Shown here: positions 1-7,841 of the stretch, one piece after another
Layout: each line of letters begins with the position of its first letter
Numbering within the stretch: position 1 is the first letter of the stretch
From: an uncultured Ruminococcus sp.
Lineage (GTDB): Bacteria > Bacillota > Clostridia > Oscillospirales > Ruminococcaceae
Direction of reading: 5' to 3'
DNA: 27,276 nucleotides
Assembly (NCBI GenBank): GCA_900541495.1
Contig: UQKC01000034.1
Coordinates: forward strand, 1-27,276
Program-made: the position numbers and the translations under genes
Notes under the pieces: generated by a model
Told to the model about the DNA's origin: nothing
Databases searched by the model: none
The model's input: the letters and a program-made list of their open reading frames with translations, nothing else

Positions 1-2
1 CA

Positions 3-110
3 GCCGCAAGAAAGAACAATATTTCAATGAACGGATTATATATCCGCATACACAGAATCAAGAAAAAGCTTTTTGACAGCGCCGTGAAAATGAACAAAAT
101 CAATAAGTGA
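3..110 (+). CDS. ECF-type sigma factor, C-terminal fragment (5' end outside window)
   Basis: The frame is open from the left edge to a TGA at 108-110 and gives 35 residues. They read like the end of sigma-70 region 4: a helix-turn-helix recognition stretch (ISMNGLYIRIHRIKKKLF) followed by a short basic tail. Region 4 binds the -35 promoter element. The next gene on the same strand, about 85 bases on, is an anti-sigma-like membrane protein, which is the usual arrangement for ECF sigma factors and supports the call. Only the tail is visible, so the ECF group cannot be named. Confidence 0.55.
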   Translation, partial: AARKNNISMNGLYIRIHRIKKKLFDSAVKMNKINK

Positions 111-195
111 AATTGTAAAAATGCAACAAACTTAAACTGCTTTGAAAGAAATACGGCTTTTTCAAACATTTATTATGCAAAGGAGCAGAGAACCA

Positions 196-999
196 ATGAA
201 TGAACTTGCAGATAAGATAAACGCCGACAAGGAGTTTACAATGGAAGCGTACAGATATATTAAGTCAGAGCTTGACAAGGAAACAGCAAAACCGCTCCAC
301 AAGCGTGATTTTGACCGCATTGAGCAGCTCACTGCACAGCTTGCCGAATTATCGGGAGATAAGCCGTCAGACAATACCGACAGTCTTTACAGGCAAATCA
401 GAGAATATGAAAGGACGGCAAAAAAGCCGCTGAACATATTCAAGCGGTTTGTACCTGTGCTGTGCTGCTTTGTACTTGTTATAACCGCCAACTGCGTATC
501 TGTTGCAGCTTGGAATATGAATATTATATCGGCTGTTATCAAGTTCACACAGGGCGGATTTTCCGTTGACTTCGGCAATCAGCCTGAAGAAGTCGTTCTC
601 CCCACATCAGAGGACGACCCATACGGATTTATTGCCAAGCTTGCGGAATATGATATAGAATTTGAAACTCCGCATTATATTCCGGAGGGATTTGTACTTA
701 CAGAGGTTGATACCAATGTTAATGAAAATTTCTCAAATTCAGTATCATTTCATTATGAAAATGGCAAACAAAAATTTATATTGTCATATGATAAATATCT
801 GAAAGAAGTTCCTGATATAGTTATTCCGAGTGATGAGTATAATCTCTCAGAAACAGAAGTAAACGGCTCTACAGCGATAATTTCAAAGGAAGATAACCAA
901 TACACTATAACTTATCAAAATGGCAAAACCAACTTTGTAATGTTTGCTGTTGACGTTCCATATGATGAGTGTGATAAAATGGTAGCTTCAATAAAATGA
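196..999 (+). CDS. Probable membrane anti-sigma factor with DUF4367-like ectodomain
   Basis: This is a 267-residue protein if started at ATG 196, which has AAAGGAG at 179-185 ten bases upstream. The frame is open further back to a TTG at 142, but that start lacks a ribosome binding site. Residues 1-80 are charged, helical and cytoplasmic. One membrane span lies at about 84-105 (FVPVLCCFVLVITANCVSVA). Residues 145-267 form an extracytoplasmic domain with the IPEGF motif typical of DUF4367-type domains found in Bacillota anti-sigma factors. By family knowledge, the cytoplasmic part would hold the upstream ECF sigma factor inactive until the outer domain receives an envelope signal. There is no zinc-binding HxxxCxxC anti-sigma motif, so the role rests on architecture and gene order. 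Confidence 0.65.
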   Translation: MNELADKINADKEFTMEAYRYIKSELDKETAKPLHKRDFDRIEQLTAQLAELSGDKPSDNTDSLYRQIREYERTAKKPLNIFKRFVPVLCCFVLVITANCVSVAAWNMNIISAVIKFTQGGFSVDFGNQPEEVVLPTSEDDPYGFIAKLAEYDIEFETPHYIPEGFVLTEVDTNVNENFSNSVSFHYENGKQKFILSYDKYLKEVPDIVIPSDEYNLSETEVNGSTAIISKEDNQYTITYQNGKTNFVMFAVDVPYDECDKMVASIK

Positions 1000-1022
1000 C
1001 AGCAGGAGGAAAATAAAAGTGA

Positions 1023-1242
1023 ATAAAAAAGCAGGGAAACACCTATTACATAAAGGTTTACTCATCAAGTGGATATTCTATCTCTAAGAACTATACACTA
1101 TATGTTTCGCCTCCTAAAGACAATAATAAGACATGGTATTCGCAAACTAAGGCAAATGGCAGTTCCTTTCAATAGTGTATATGCACATACTAAAATGGGA
1201 TTTGATACATCTGAAATTACACAGGTGATTACAATAAAATAA
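1023..1242 (+). pseudogene. Decayed fragment of a secreted surface protein (PPC-like beta domain)
   Basis: Two overlapping frames together read as one protein tail. Frame 1023-1175 gives GNTYYIKVYSSSGYSISKNY and then TLYV, a pattern typical of bacterial pre-peptidase C-terminal (PPC) beta-sandwich domains of secreted proteins. It stops at TAG 1173, but a one-base shift at about 1170 continues as NSVYAHTKMGFDTSEITQVI to TAA 1240. No N-terminus, signal peptide or matching start codon is present, although AGGAGGA sits at 1004-1010. A GTG at 1019 opens a separate 22-codon frame (to 1087) after that site; I regard it as fortuitous. The fragment is a remnant with one frameshift. Confidence 0.5.
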
Positions 1243-1263
1243 CTTTATAAGGTGATTATAAAC

Positions 1264-2016
1264 ATGAAAAAAAGCTACTTGAACGTTATATCGGTAATTA
1301 CGGCATTTTTATTTACATCATGTTATTCGGTCAATAATTCTGACATTTCCGAATCGCTTGCGACAGGTGTGTATGACGAAACAGAAACCTCTGTCACAAC
1401 GACCGTATCGAGCGCACCACGCACGTTGTCTGAATTTGTTATGCCTGGACATGACAAACTGCAAAACGATGACTGGGTATCAATAGAATGGGATAACGAT
1501 GAGCTTACCGAGCTTTTAAATGAAGCAGAATATATTTACACTTACTATTTCAGATACACATACTCACATAATTTTGAAAACTCAGATATTTCCCCCGATG
1601 GTCTCTTCAAGACAGGAGTTTCGTATAACAGCTTCAAAAATGAATTGCAAAAATACTTTACTGATGATTTTTCAGGTTATCTTTTATCCGGAGAAAATGA
1701 TTCTTTGGCTGCATATACGAATTGTGACGGTGAGCTTTGTTATATTGACCAAGAGAGCGGCAGTAATCCTTCTTTTGACAGTGTATCATTTTCAATTACA
1801 GAACAAACTGAAAATAAGATCACTATAAAAGCAGTTTCGAGATTCTGGCACAGTGACGAACCAAACATTGAAAGCTTTCGTGATTTCTACTATACTGTTA
1901 TATTGACCGAAAACGGTTGGAGATTTGATGATTTTGATGACTTCAGAAATAGTCTTATATGGGATGAAAACGGAAATATCATTCCGTTGGAAACTCATAT
2001 TATTGAAAATGAGTAA
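1264..2016 (+). CDS. Lipoprotein of unknown function, possibly IseA-like
   Basis: ATG 1264 follows AAGGTGA (1249-1255) by eight bases; a GTG at 1252 overlaps that site and is less likely. The 250-residue product starts with MKKSYLNVISVITAFLFTSC, a signal peptide with a lipobox-like end and cysteine at residue 20, so it should be tethered to the outer face of the membrane. A Thr/Ser/Glu-rich linker (about 25-55) leads to a folded domain. That domain has an early helix rich in Tyr (ELTELLNEAEYIYTYYFRY), a mid section with YFTDDFSGYLLS, and a C-terminal strand pair ending NGWRFDDFDDF. This order resembles the IseA/YoeB family of DL-endopeptidase inhibitors, but I cannot confirm it by eye. It lies between decayed fragments and is itself intact. 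Confidence 0.6.
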   Translation: MKKSYLNVISVITAFLFTSCYSVNNSDISESLATGVYDETETSVTTTVSSAPRTLSEFVMPGHDKLQNDDWVSIEWDNDELTELLNEAEYIYTYYFRYTYSHNFENSDISPDGLFKTGVSYNSFKNELQKYFTDDFSGYLLSGENDSLAAYTNCDGELCYIDQESGSNPSFDSVSFSITEQTENKITIKAVSRFWHSDEPNIESFRDFYYTVILTENGWRFDDFDDFRNSLIWDENGNIIPLETHIIENE

Positions 2017-2043
2017 TATGACAGGTAGCAGTTATTAAGCTAA

Positions 2044-2160
2044 CCGTCTACAAAAAATCAGAAAGGTGATGGTTATATTGATTGTATAGGCACAGCTCAG
2101 GTTCTTAAATCTCAAACAAACACAAAAACCTTGGAGAAATCCAAATACAATAAGAGATAA
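2044..2160 (+). pseudogene. Possible dockerin-like remnant
   Basis: The 325-base gap between two intact genes holds one short frame, open from 2044 to TAA 2158. It includes KGDGYIDCIGTAQVLKSQ, which resembles the Ca-binding loop and helix of a type I dockerin (DVNGDGxIDxxDAxxVL). Several Ca ligands expected in an intact dockerin are missing, and there is no start codon, signal peptide or second repeat. The rest of the gap, to 2325, shows nothing I can assign. A minus-strand open stretch across 2105-2455 has no ribosome binding site and runs into the next real gene. Confidence 0.22.
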
Positions 2161-2342
2161 ATTTTTTAACGCAGACTTCAAACGCACTATAAAAATACAT
2201 CAGGATAGACAGAACGGTTTTCTCCTCACATTCAGTAAATATTTCATACGGCTCAATCGGTGAAGTCAAGACCATACCGTCAAGCAATACATCATTTGTA
2301 AGTTGATAAACAAACTTTAAACTTTTAGGAGGAATAAAACCT

Positions 2343-3212
2343 GTGAAAACATTCAATAAAAGGAAACTTTGGTATGTCATAGGAATTGTATTTATCATAT
2401 TGGTAAGTGCAATAGTTATATCATTTACTGTTTGCAACGGAAAGAGCAAGGACATTCCAAGCGAAATTCCAAACAGCGATATATATCCGACAAATTCCGA
2501 TGGGCAGACTTACGGCTTCGCAGAAACCACAGCGTTTGATCAGATTCCTGACCTTATTACTGCTATGGGCAAAAATGGAACGCTTGCATATATGCGTAAG
2601 GAAGATTATTTGGGACAGAACCGTGAAAACTATGAGGTTTACACTGTTCCGCTTACCGGAGATGAGCTTGAATTTGCTCGTGAGCAGTATAAAGATCAAT
2701 ATCCTGACGTTACAAAGATTTCCTTTTATAAAGAATGTTTTGATATTCCGCTATTTGATGAATCAGGGAAAAAAGAAGTTGACAAGTTTGTTATGGAAAG
2801 GGGTATTTATCCCTATCCTGAAGATAACAGTAATGATAGTGAGCGAAATGAAAATGATTCCTTGTACCAAACAAATTCTAACGGACAAACTTATGGTTAT
2901 GCAGAAACCACTTCATATGAACAAATTCCCGACTTGATTCCTGCTATGGGAAAAAATCATATAGATGGATATATGCGTAAAGAAGACCTTTTAGGAGAAC
3001 ATCTCGATGAATATGACGCATATACCGTAGAACTTACCGATGATGAGCTTGAAGTAGCACGGGAACAGTATAGCAATCAATATGATGATGTTACAACAGT
3101 AGATTTTTATAAAAAATGCGTTGATGTACCATTATATGATGTTTCAGGCGAAAAGGAAGTAGATAAATTTACGATTACTATAGGCTATTATCCATATCCC
3201 GAAAATGATTAA
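2343..3212 (+). CDS. Membrane-anchored protein with two tandem PTNxxGQTYG modules
   Basis: It starts at GTG 2343 behind TAGGAGGAAT (AGGAGG about ten bases upstream) and encodes 289 residues. An N-terminal membrane anchor lies at about 9-29. The rest is two homologous copies of one module: residues 48-159 and 175-288. Each begins with (Y)xTNSxGQTYGxAETT, continues with QIPDLIxAMGKN and YMRKEDxLG, and ends with (I/V)PL(F/Y)DxSGxKEVDKF and (I/Y)YPYPE. This module is common in Bacillota and Actinomycetota envelope proteins, often near peptidase or regulator genes, but I know no function for it. The copies differ at many positions, so the duplication is old. The gene sits directly before an IS256 remnant. 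Confidence 0.75.
   Translation: MKTFNKRKLWYVIGIVFIILVSAIVISFTVCNGKSKDIPSEIPNSDIYPTNSDGQTYGFAETTAFDQIPDLITAMGKNGTLAYMRKEDYLGQNRENYEVYTVPLTGDELEFAREQYKDQYPDVTKISFYKECFDIPLFDESGKKEVDKFVMERGIYPYPEDNSNDSERNENDSLYQTNSNGQTYGYAETTSYEQIPDLIPAMGKNHIDGYMRKEDLLGEHLDEYDAYTVELTDDELEVAREQYSNQYDDVTTVDFYKKCVDVPLYDVSGEKEVDKFTITIGYYPYPEND
2484..3206 (+). repeat. In-frame tandem duplication inside the preceding gene
   Basis: Two units, about 2484-2819 and 2865-3206, encode the two copies of the module described for the gene at 2343-3212. They are separated by an acidic, Asn/Ser-rich linker. Protein similarity is clear end to end, while the DNA has diverged. Confidence 0.8.
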
Positions 3213-3300
3213 ACAAAACAAGGCGTGCAGACTAAGAGTCTGAATATCAAACCGTGTAAATGCCAATAATAACCACAAATGAAAGTGGAGGTAAAGTATA

Positions 3301-3799
3301 ATGGCAAACAGGAATCACGGATTAAGCGAAAAGGAAATGGAACTTGTTCAGCTTCTGATGTCAGACTGTGAAACAACAGGAGATATTCAGGCAAAATTAA
3401 AGCGGTTATTCGCAGGAACGATCGAGTAGATGCTTGAAGCAGAGATGGACGAGCATCTCGGTTATGAGAAAAATTCTGTTCTCGGCAACAATTCCGGCAA
3501 CAGCAGAAACGGCTACGGCAAGAAAACAATTTCAAGCAATTACGGCGAATGCGAAATATCCGTTCCCCGTGACCGCAATGGTGAATTTGAACCTAAAGTC
3601 ATCGAAAAAAAGCAGACTCACACTGATGAAATTGAACAGAAAATCCTTGCTATGTATGCAAAAGGAATGTCCCAGCGTGACATCGAAGATACCCTTCGTG
3701 AGATTTACGGTTCAGAAATATCACAGGGCTTGATTTCACGAATAACCGACAAAATTCTTCCCGAAGTAAATGAATGGCAGAACCGCCCTTTAGACAGCA
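3301..3799 (+). pseudogene. IS256-family (mutator-type) transposase, truncated and interrupted by TAG
   Basis: ATG 3301 follows GGAGGT (3289-3294). The first 42 codons end in TAG at 3427-3429, and the same frame continues at once as MLEAEMDEHLGYEK, the signature N-terminal stretch of IS256-family transposases. Family members usually carry Gln or a similar residue at the stop position, so the TAG is most simply a point mutation. The frame then matches the family through RDxxGEFEPKVIEKKQ, IEQKILAMYAKGMS and the HTH-like segment up to LPEVNEWQNRPLD, and ends abruptly near 3795. This is just before the first catalytic Asp of the DDE triad is expected, so the whole catalytic domain is missing and the element cannot move by itself. 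The 88 bases before the ORF (3213-3300) are probably the element's left end, and include a CAGACT/AGTCTG hairpin at 3228-3242. Confidence 0.88.
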
Positions 3800-4210
3800 A
3801 TGTTCACGGGAATGGGTATCGGTGTCATCATCGGCTGTATAGCTTTTGTGCTTGTAATGTTCAAGGGCGACCTGCTGACGGGTATTTTCACCCCCGATGC
3901 CGCCGTTGTGCAGAACGGCTATGACTATCTCAAAGGCTTTGCACCCGAAACTATCGTCACGGCGATACTGTTCAGTATGATCGGTTACTTCAACGGTCAC
4001 GACAAAACGCTCTGGGTAATGATACAGGGACTTGTTCAGACAATTCTCGTCCGCCTGCCGCTTGCGTATTTTATGAGCATACAGCTGAACGCAAGCCTTA
4101 CAAAAATAGGTATTGCCGCACCTGCCGCAACGGTTTTCGGAATAATCCTCAATGTTATCTTCTTCATATACATAAATAAAAAGCAGGAAAAATCAGCAAC
4201 AGAACAATAA
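3796..4210 (+). pseudogene. MATE-family efflux transporter, C-terminal fragment
   Basis: From about 3796 the frame changes and reads as the last third of a multidrug and toxin extrusion (MATE/NorM-type) transporter. About 136 residues contain four hydrophobic spans (GVIIGCIAFVLVMF; IVTAILFSMIGYFNG; ILVRLPLAYFMS; AATVFGIILNVIFFIYINKK), and FTPDAAVVQNGYDYL is a typical inter-helix segment. A complete MATE protein is about 450 residues with twelve spans, so about 300 residues are absent. TAG at 3791 lies just upstream in this frame. The ATG at 3800 has no ribosome binding site, so expression is unlikely. The fragment is joined directly to the truncated IS256 transposase, which points to one deletion or recombination that removed both the transposase C-terminus and the transporter N-terminus. 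Confidence 0.88.
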
Positions 4211-4215
4211 AAAAT

Positions 4216-4255
4216 CTGCGCTCCGCACAAAGCATTTTCGCCGTGCGGAGCGCAG
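4216..4255. terminator. Bidirectional intrinsic terminator
   Basis: A perfect 13-bp stem (CTGCGCTCCGCAC at 4216-4228, GTGCGGAGCGCAG at 4243-4255) encloses a 14-base loop. TTTTATTT follows on the + strand, and the A-rich left flank gives ATTTTTTATTG on the - strand. It ends the leftward phosphatase operon and would also stop rightward transcription from the MATE remnant. Confidence 0.92.
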
Positions 4256-4257
4256 TT

Positions 4258-4962
4258 TTATTTGTCAATATGAAATATGCCGCAGACGACAGTGTAGTTG
4301 TCGCCCTTGTTTTCGGCACGGCGGATATGGCGTTTGAGCATATTTTTCACCCAGTCGTGCGCCTTTGCCGATTTGAGCAGGTCTATCTCCATTTCCGTTT
4401 CGTAAACATATTCCCAGAAGCCGTCGCTGCATACAAGAAAAGCGTCACCGTCGCAGATCTTTATCGGCGGATATTTCCGTTTCAGTTCAAGCTCCTCTTT
4501 TTCGCCGAGGACTTTCAGCAGCTTGGAGCGATCCTCACTGCCCCTTATATCGGAAAAGCTCATTGTCCCCATATCGACAGCCATCTGGCAGACGGAGTGA
4601 TCTTTCGTCATTGCCGAGAGCTTTCCTTTGCGAAAATAATACACCCTGCTGTCGCCGACATTTGCAAATCGAAACATACCCTTTTCGGCAAAGCCTGCGG
4701 CAGCGGTAGTCCTGCCCTCGCCAAGAGCGTAAACGCAGCTGTTTGCGCCTTTGAGAAGCTCATCTATCCTTTTGTCGTCATAGCCGCCCGTGCAGCTCTC
4801 GGTGAAAAATCTTATCGCCGCAGCGGAAGCGGCTTCGCCCCGTTCGTGTCCGCCAAGACCGTCCGCAACGATGAAAACGCCCTTTTCCGTGCTGCAAAGG
4901 TAGGAATCCTCGTTGATATCGTGTCCGCCCTCTGCGGAATAAACGGCAGTGTCCATCCTCAT
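4258..4962 (-). CDS. PP2C-family Ser/Thr protein phosphatase (last gene of the signalling operon)
   Basis: This 234-residue cytosolic protein has no signal or membrane span. The PP2C motifs appear in order: NEDS at 17-20, VADGLGGHERGE around D34, a conserved GDSRVYYF with D104, KDHS at 120-123, CSDGFWEYV with D180, and the C-terminal GDNYTVV with D221. These Asp residues bind the two Mn/Mg ions that activate water for phosphoester hydrolysis. The length is that of the compact bacterial PppA/PrpC/Stp type. ATG 4962 follows GAGGG by six bases and lies 11 bases after the stop of the FHA protease gene, so the two are co-transcribed. The likely role is to remove phosphates placed by the receptor kinases encoded upstream. 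A bidirectional terminator follows at once. Confidence 0.93.
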   Translation of the reverse strand: MRMDTAVYSAEGGHDINEDSYLCSTEKGVFIVADGLGGHERGEAASAAAIRFFTESCTGGYDDKRIDELLKGANSCVYALGEGRTTAAAGFAEKGMFRFANVGDSRVYYFRKGKLSAMTKDHSVCQMAVDMGTMSFSDIRGSEDRSKLLKVLGEKEELELKRKYPPIKICDGDAFLVCSDGFWEYVYETEMEIDLLKSAKAHDWVKNMLKRHIRRAENKGDNYTVVCGIFHIDK

Positions 4963-4973
4963 ATTATCCCTCT

Positions 4974-6413
4974 TCAGTAGTTGATCTGGAAAAGCTGTTC
5001 CGTGCTGCCGAGGTAGAAATACATTCCCGACGGGAGAGCGGTCGGTACATTTTCGGCAAGCTTCTGTCCGCTTCCGAGGAAAGTTCCGCAGCTTGAACCA
5101 CGGTCAATGATCTCATAACCCGAGCCGTTTCGGCGTATCTCGCAGTGGAGTCCCGATATCCCCTGAGTGTTTACGGGGAAGCATATCGAGCATTTTTCTG
5201 GGTTTCTTCCGATGACTGCGCTGCCCGATACATGGAAGCTCCGTCCTGCCATAACGCCCTTTATTCCCGTTATGGAAGCCGTGTGTGAAACGCCTGTGTC
5301 GGGAACAGCCGAGCTTGCGGCAGGCGCAGGGGAGGGGGCGGCATTGCCCTTTTTGTTTCTCATCACAAGAACAACTATCAGAACGATGCACAGAACGCCG
5401 AACGCAGCCGCAGCTATCGTAACGGCAACATTCATACCGCCCGATGACGTGTTCTCGGCAGGCTCGGTCACAGCCTGCTGTGAAGTTTCATCGGTTTCGC
5501 TCGTCAAGTTCATTTCCGCTTCCGTTTCGGCAGTGTCAGAGAGCTCGGCCGAAAGCATGTAAGGCACAACATCTCTGTTCACGGCGGCAAGAAGCTCATC
5601 GATAACGATCGCATATTTGGAGTCATATACGCTGTAAGTGTTGATGCCGACAACCTCGCCCTTGGAGTTTACAAGAGGTCCGCCCGAGTTTCCGCTTCGG
5701 ATATCAACATCGATAAGATAAACCTGAACGCCGTCCCGGTCGGTACTTTTTCGCGAGATAGCTCCTCTTGTCATTGTGATATCATCAATGTTGTATGCAA
5801 GTCCCGTGTTGTCCATAAAAAGGTCGGAATCGAACGGAAAGCCGAGTGCCGCAAATTCATCGTCCATATCGATATCTTCCGAGCGGCAGAGTACGAGCGG
5901 CTTTCTCTTTTCCGTAGGCTCGGGGAGTTTGAGTATGCAGATGTCCTTTTTTTCATTGACATAATATATCTGCGCACGCATAAAATCGTTTGAGCCGTAG
6001 GAAAAATAGACCCTTACCTCATCGGCTCTGCGGCTGTTTACCTCTGTCTTTGCGGTGGTGGAGTTTGTACTTAGGTATTCGGCATATCTATCCACTACAA
6101 CATGAGCATTGGTAACGATATAGCTTATAGGCTTGCCCTCTTCACCGATAGCAAAGCCGCTGCCGCGAAAGCCTGCAGGATTATATGTTTTAAAATATCC
6201 GCCGCCGAGGTCAAGGTCACCATAAGAGGCATTTTCATATCCATAAAAAACGGCATAATCATCTTTTTTTATATTTGGCGTAAAATACGATTCGATATAT
6301 ACAACGCCGTCCTTGGCTTTGCTGTGTTCTGCAGCAGATGAGGGTATCATAACCGCACACAGAGCCGCCGCTGAGATAAGCAGAACGCTTATCAGTTTAT
6401 ATAGCTTGTTCAT
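4974..6413 (-). CDS. Membrane-bound trypsin-like serine protease with cytoplasmic FHA domain
   Basis: Started at ATG 6413, which has AAAGGA nine bases upstream (a TTG 18 bases earlier overlaps that site), the product has 479 residues. It has a signal peptide (1-28, ending SSAA); a chymotrypsin/HtrA-fold protease domain (about 33-285) with the triad H104 in TNAHVV, D157 in KKDICILKL and S243 in RSGNSGGPLV; an acidic Ser/Thr linker (290-326); a membrane span (327-351); a Pro/Ala linker; and an FHA domain (about 385-479) with IGRNPEKC, a GLHCEI segment and DRGSSCGTFLGSG. FHA domains bind phosphothreonine, so the protease should sit outside while its inner tail reads kinase signals. Lying between two PP2C genes, it is a candidate effector or sensor of the kinase circuit. 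HtrA-like proteases usually carry a PDZ domain, and none is visible here. Confidence 0.93.
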   Translation of the reverse strand: MNKLYKLISVLLISAAALCAVMIPSSAAEHSKAKDGVVYIESYFTPNIKKDDYAVFYGYENASYGDLDLGGGYFKTYNPAGFRGSGFAIGEEGKPISYIVTNAHVVVDRYAEYLSTNSTTAKTEVNSRRADEVRVYFSYGSNDFMRAQIYYVNEKKDICILKLPEPTEKRKPLVLCRSEDIDMDDEFAALGFPFDSDLFMDNTGLAYNIDDITMTRGAISRKSTDRDGVQVYLIDVDIRSGNSGGPLVNSKGEVVGINTYSVYDSKYAIVIDELLAAVNRDVVPYMLSAELSDTAETEAEMNLTSETDETSQQAVTEPAENTSSGGMNVAVTIAAAAFGVLCIVLIVVLVMRNKKGNAAPSPAPAASSAVPDTGVSHTASITGIKGVMAGRSFHVSGSAVIGRNPEKCSICFPVNTQGISGLHCEIRRNGSGYEIIDRGSSCGTFLGSGQKLAENVPTALPSGMYFYLGSTEQLFQINY

Positions 6414-6433
6414 AGTCTGATTTCCTTTCAATA

Positions 6434-7222
6434 TTAGTTGAATTCGAGAATAACAGCCGTGTAGTTGTCCTGATTTACATAACCCTTTGATGCAATGACG
6501 CTGCCGAGCTTTTCCGCCGCAGCCGCCGCAGGGTGGGAGAGTGCTTCAATGATCTCGCCGTCCGAAGCGGCATTGTAAACTCCGTCACTGCAGAGCAGCA
6601 GCCTGTCATTCTTCATCGGAACGAGCGGTCGGATGTTCCCATCGACCGCGAGAGTTCCTCCGCAGCCGATGTAAAATTCGAGCGAGTCCTTCTGCGGATC
6701 GTCAGGAACATCACGGTATGCCAGCTTCCTGCCGATAACATCGTCAAGCAGAGTGCTGATGTGGTCGTGGTCTTCGTTGAGTGCCGTAAGGCTGCCGCTG
6801 CGCATAAGGTATATCCTGCTGTCGCCCGAAGCACACCAGTAAACGCCGTCTTTGCAGCATTTCACCGCCGCGGCGGTCGAGCCGCCCTTTACGCCCGTTG
6901 AAACGACATTGCAGTTTATCTGCCGCAGTGCGCTTTGCAGAAAGATATCTGCGGGAAGCTTCGGCGTGCAGTTCATGCTCAGCTCTATCAGCGAGGATAC
7001 AACATATTTGCTGACCGCACCGCCGTCCGAAAGTCCTCCCATTCCGTCCGCAACGACCGCCGTGAACCCATGCACCGCAGCGTCGCTCTTTTTTATCGAG
7101 GAAAAGCCGAAGCAGTCCTCCTGATAGGGACGTGCGCCCCTGCTGCTTATGCTGCCGAGCCTTATCACCGATGCTCCGCCCTCTCTTAATCTGAGGGGTA
7201 TATATACTTCTCCGCTTTTCAT
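6434..7222 (-). CDS. PP2C-family Ser/Thr protein phosphatase
   Basis: This is a 262-residue cytosolic protein. PP2C motifs: SSRGARPYQEDCFGF (26-40), VADGMGGLSDGG with D59, ASGDSRIYLM with D134, NEDHDH (149-154), LLCSDGVYN with D213, and QDNYTAVILE with D252. All expected metal-binding Asp residues are present. ATG 7222 lies four bases after the stop of the FHA gene upstream and has no clear ribosome binding site, so it would depend on translational coupling. A GTG at 7168 (residue 19) behind GAGGGCGGAG is a credible alternative start that would still keep the full catalytic core. It shares only the family motifs with the second phosphatase of this operon, so the two probably have different targets. 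Confidence 0.93.
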   Translation of the reverse strand: MKSGEVYIPLRLREGGASVIRLGSISSRGARPYQEDCFGFSSIKKSDAAVHGFTAVVADGMGGLSDGGAVSKYVVSSLIELSMNCTPKLPADIFLQSALRQINCNVVSTGVKGGSTAAAVKCCKDGVYWCASGDSRIYLMRSGSLTALNEDHDHISTLLDDVIGRKLAYRDVPDDPQKDSLEFYIGCGGTLAVDGNIRPLVPMKNDRLLLCSDGVYNAASDGEIIEALSHPAAAAAEKLGSVIASKGYVNQDNYTAVILEFN

Positions 7223-7226
7223 ATCA

Positions 7227-7829
7227 TCAGTATGAGAAATGCTCGTTGCAGAAGCTTCTGAATATGTATGTGCATGAGCCTATTTTCAGCTTGTCATAGT
7301 CAAAAAGCTCGGCAGGCATAAGGAGCATATTGTTGTTGTAATAAACGTTGTTTTTGCCTTTGCCGAAGATAGGACTGATGTAGAATTTTCCGTTTTCACC
7401 GTCAAAAGCGATAACTGCGCTTCCGTCCGAGGAAACGGTTTTGTCAAAGTAAAGGTCAATGTCGAAGTTTGAACCTCTGCCGACGGAGTTCTGCTCGCTG
7501 TGAAGCTCAAAGGAGCGTCCTGTCTTGTCGCCGTCAACAGCAACGAGCCAGCCCTTTACGGGACTGATGCCCTTTTCATTGCGGCTGAGAGCAACGGTCA
7601 TTCCCATGTTTTTCGGGGCGTTTTCAAGGCTGCTGCCGCCCTCAAAGATCCCGTTCAGGCTTGGCTTTGCAACGGGGACAGTCGGCGGAAAAGGCTCACT
7701 CGCAGGAGCTGCTGCAGGCGCAGTTTTGGGAAAAGCAGGCTGAACGTTCACCGCATCCGCATTTGCACAGTAGGGACACTGCGCATCTCTTTTTTCATCA
7801 TAAATATGACCGTTTGGGCATTGTTTCAT
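7227..7829 (-). CDS. Zinc-ribbon protein with C-terminal FHA-like domain
   Basis: This 200-residue cytosolic protein starts at ATG 7829 behind AAGGAGAGG. The N-terminus is a small zinc-ribbon-like element with C4, H8, C18 and C21 (CPNGHIYD then QCPYC). The two kinases of this region also start with Cys-rich ribbons. A Pro/Ala-rich linker (30-60) leads to a C-terminal FHA-like fold (about 93-190): GWLVAVDGDKTGRSFEL, then NSVGRGSNFDIDL with the phospholigand-loop Gly-Arg, then SSDGSAVIAF. In most FHA domains the last motif is SxxHA. Here the His is replaced by Ser, so phosphothreonine binding may be altered. The likely role is an adaptor that links kinase, phosphatases and protease. Confidence 0.85.
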   Translation of the reverse strand: MKQCPNGHIYDEKRDAQCPYCANADAVNVQPAFPKTAPAAAPASEPFPPTVPVAKPSLNGIFEGGSSLENAPKNMGMTVALSRNEKGISPVKGWLVAVDGDKTGRSFELHSEQNSVGRGSNFDIDLYFDKTVSSDGSAVIAFDGENGKFYISPIFGKGKNNVYYNNNMLLMPAELFDYDKLKIGSCTYIFRSFCNEHFSY

Positions 7830-7841
7830 AAAATCCTCTCC

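Noticed and set aside
2105..2455. Minus-strand frame of 116 codons in the gap before the tandem-module gene
   Set aside because: It starts inside the neighbouring real gene, has no ribosome binding site, and its sequence resembles nothing I know.
4243..4980. Long + strand open frame of 245 codons opposite the second PP2C gene
   Set aside because: It is the complement of a gene with every PP2C motif. The + strand frame shows no domain and no ribosome binding site.
4258..7829. Type VI or type VII secretion cluster, suggested by kinase, PppA-like phosphatase and FHA proteins
   Set aside because: No secretion structural genes (ATPase, sheath, WXG100 proteins) are present in the window.
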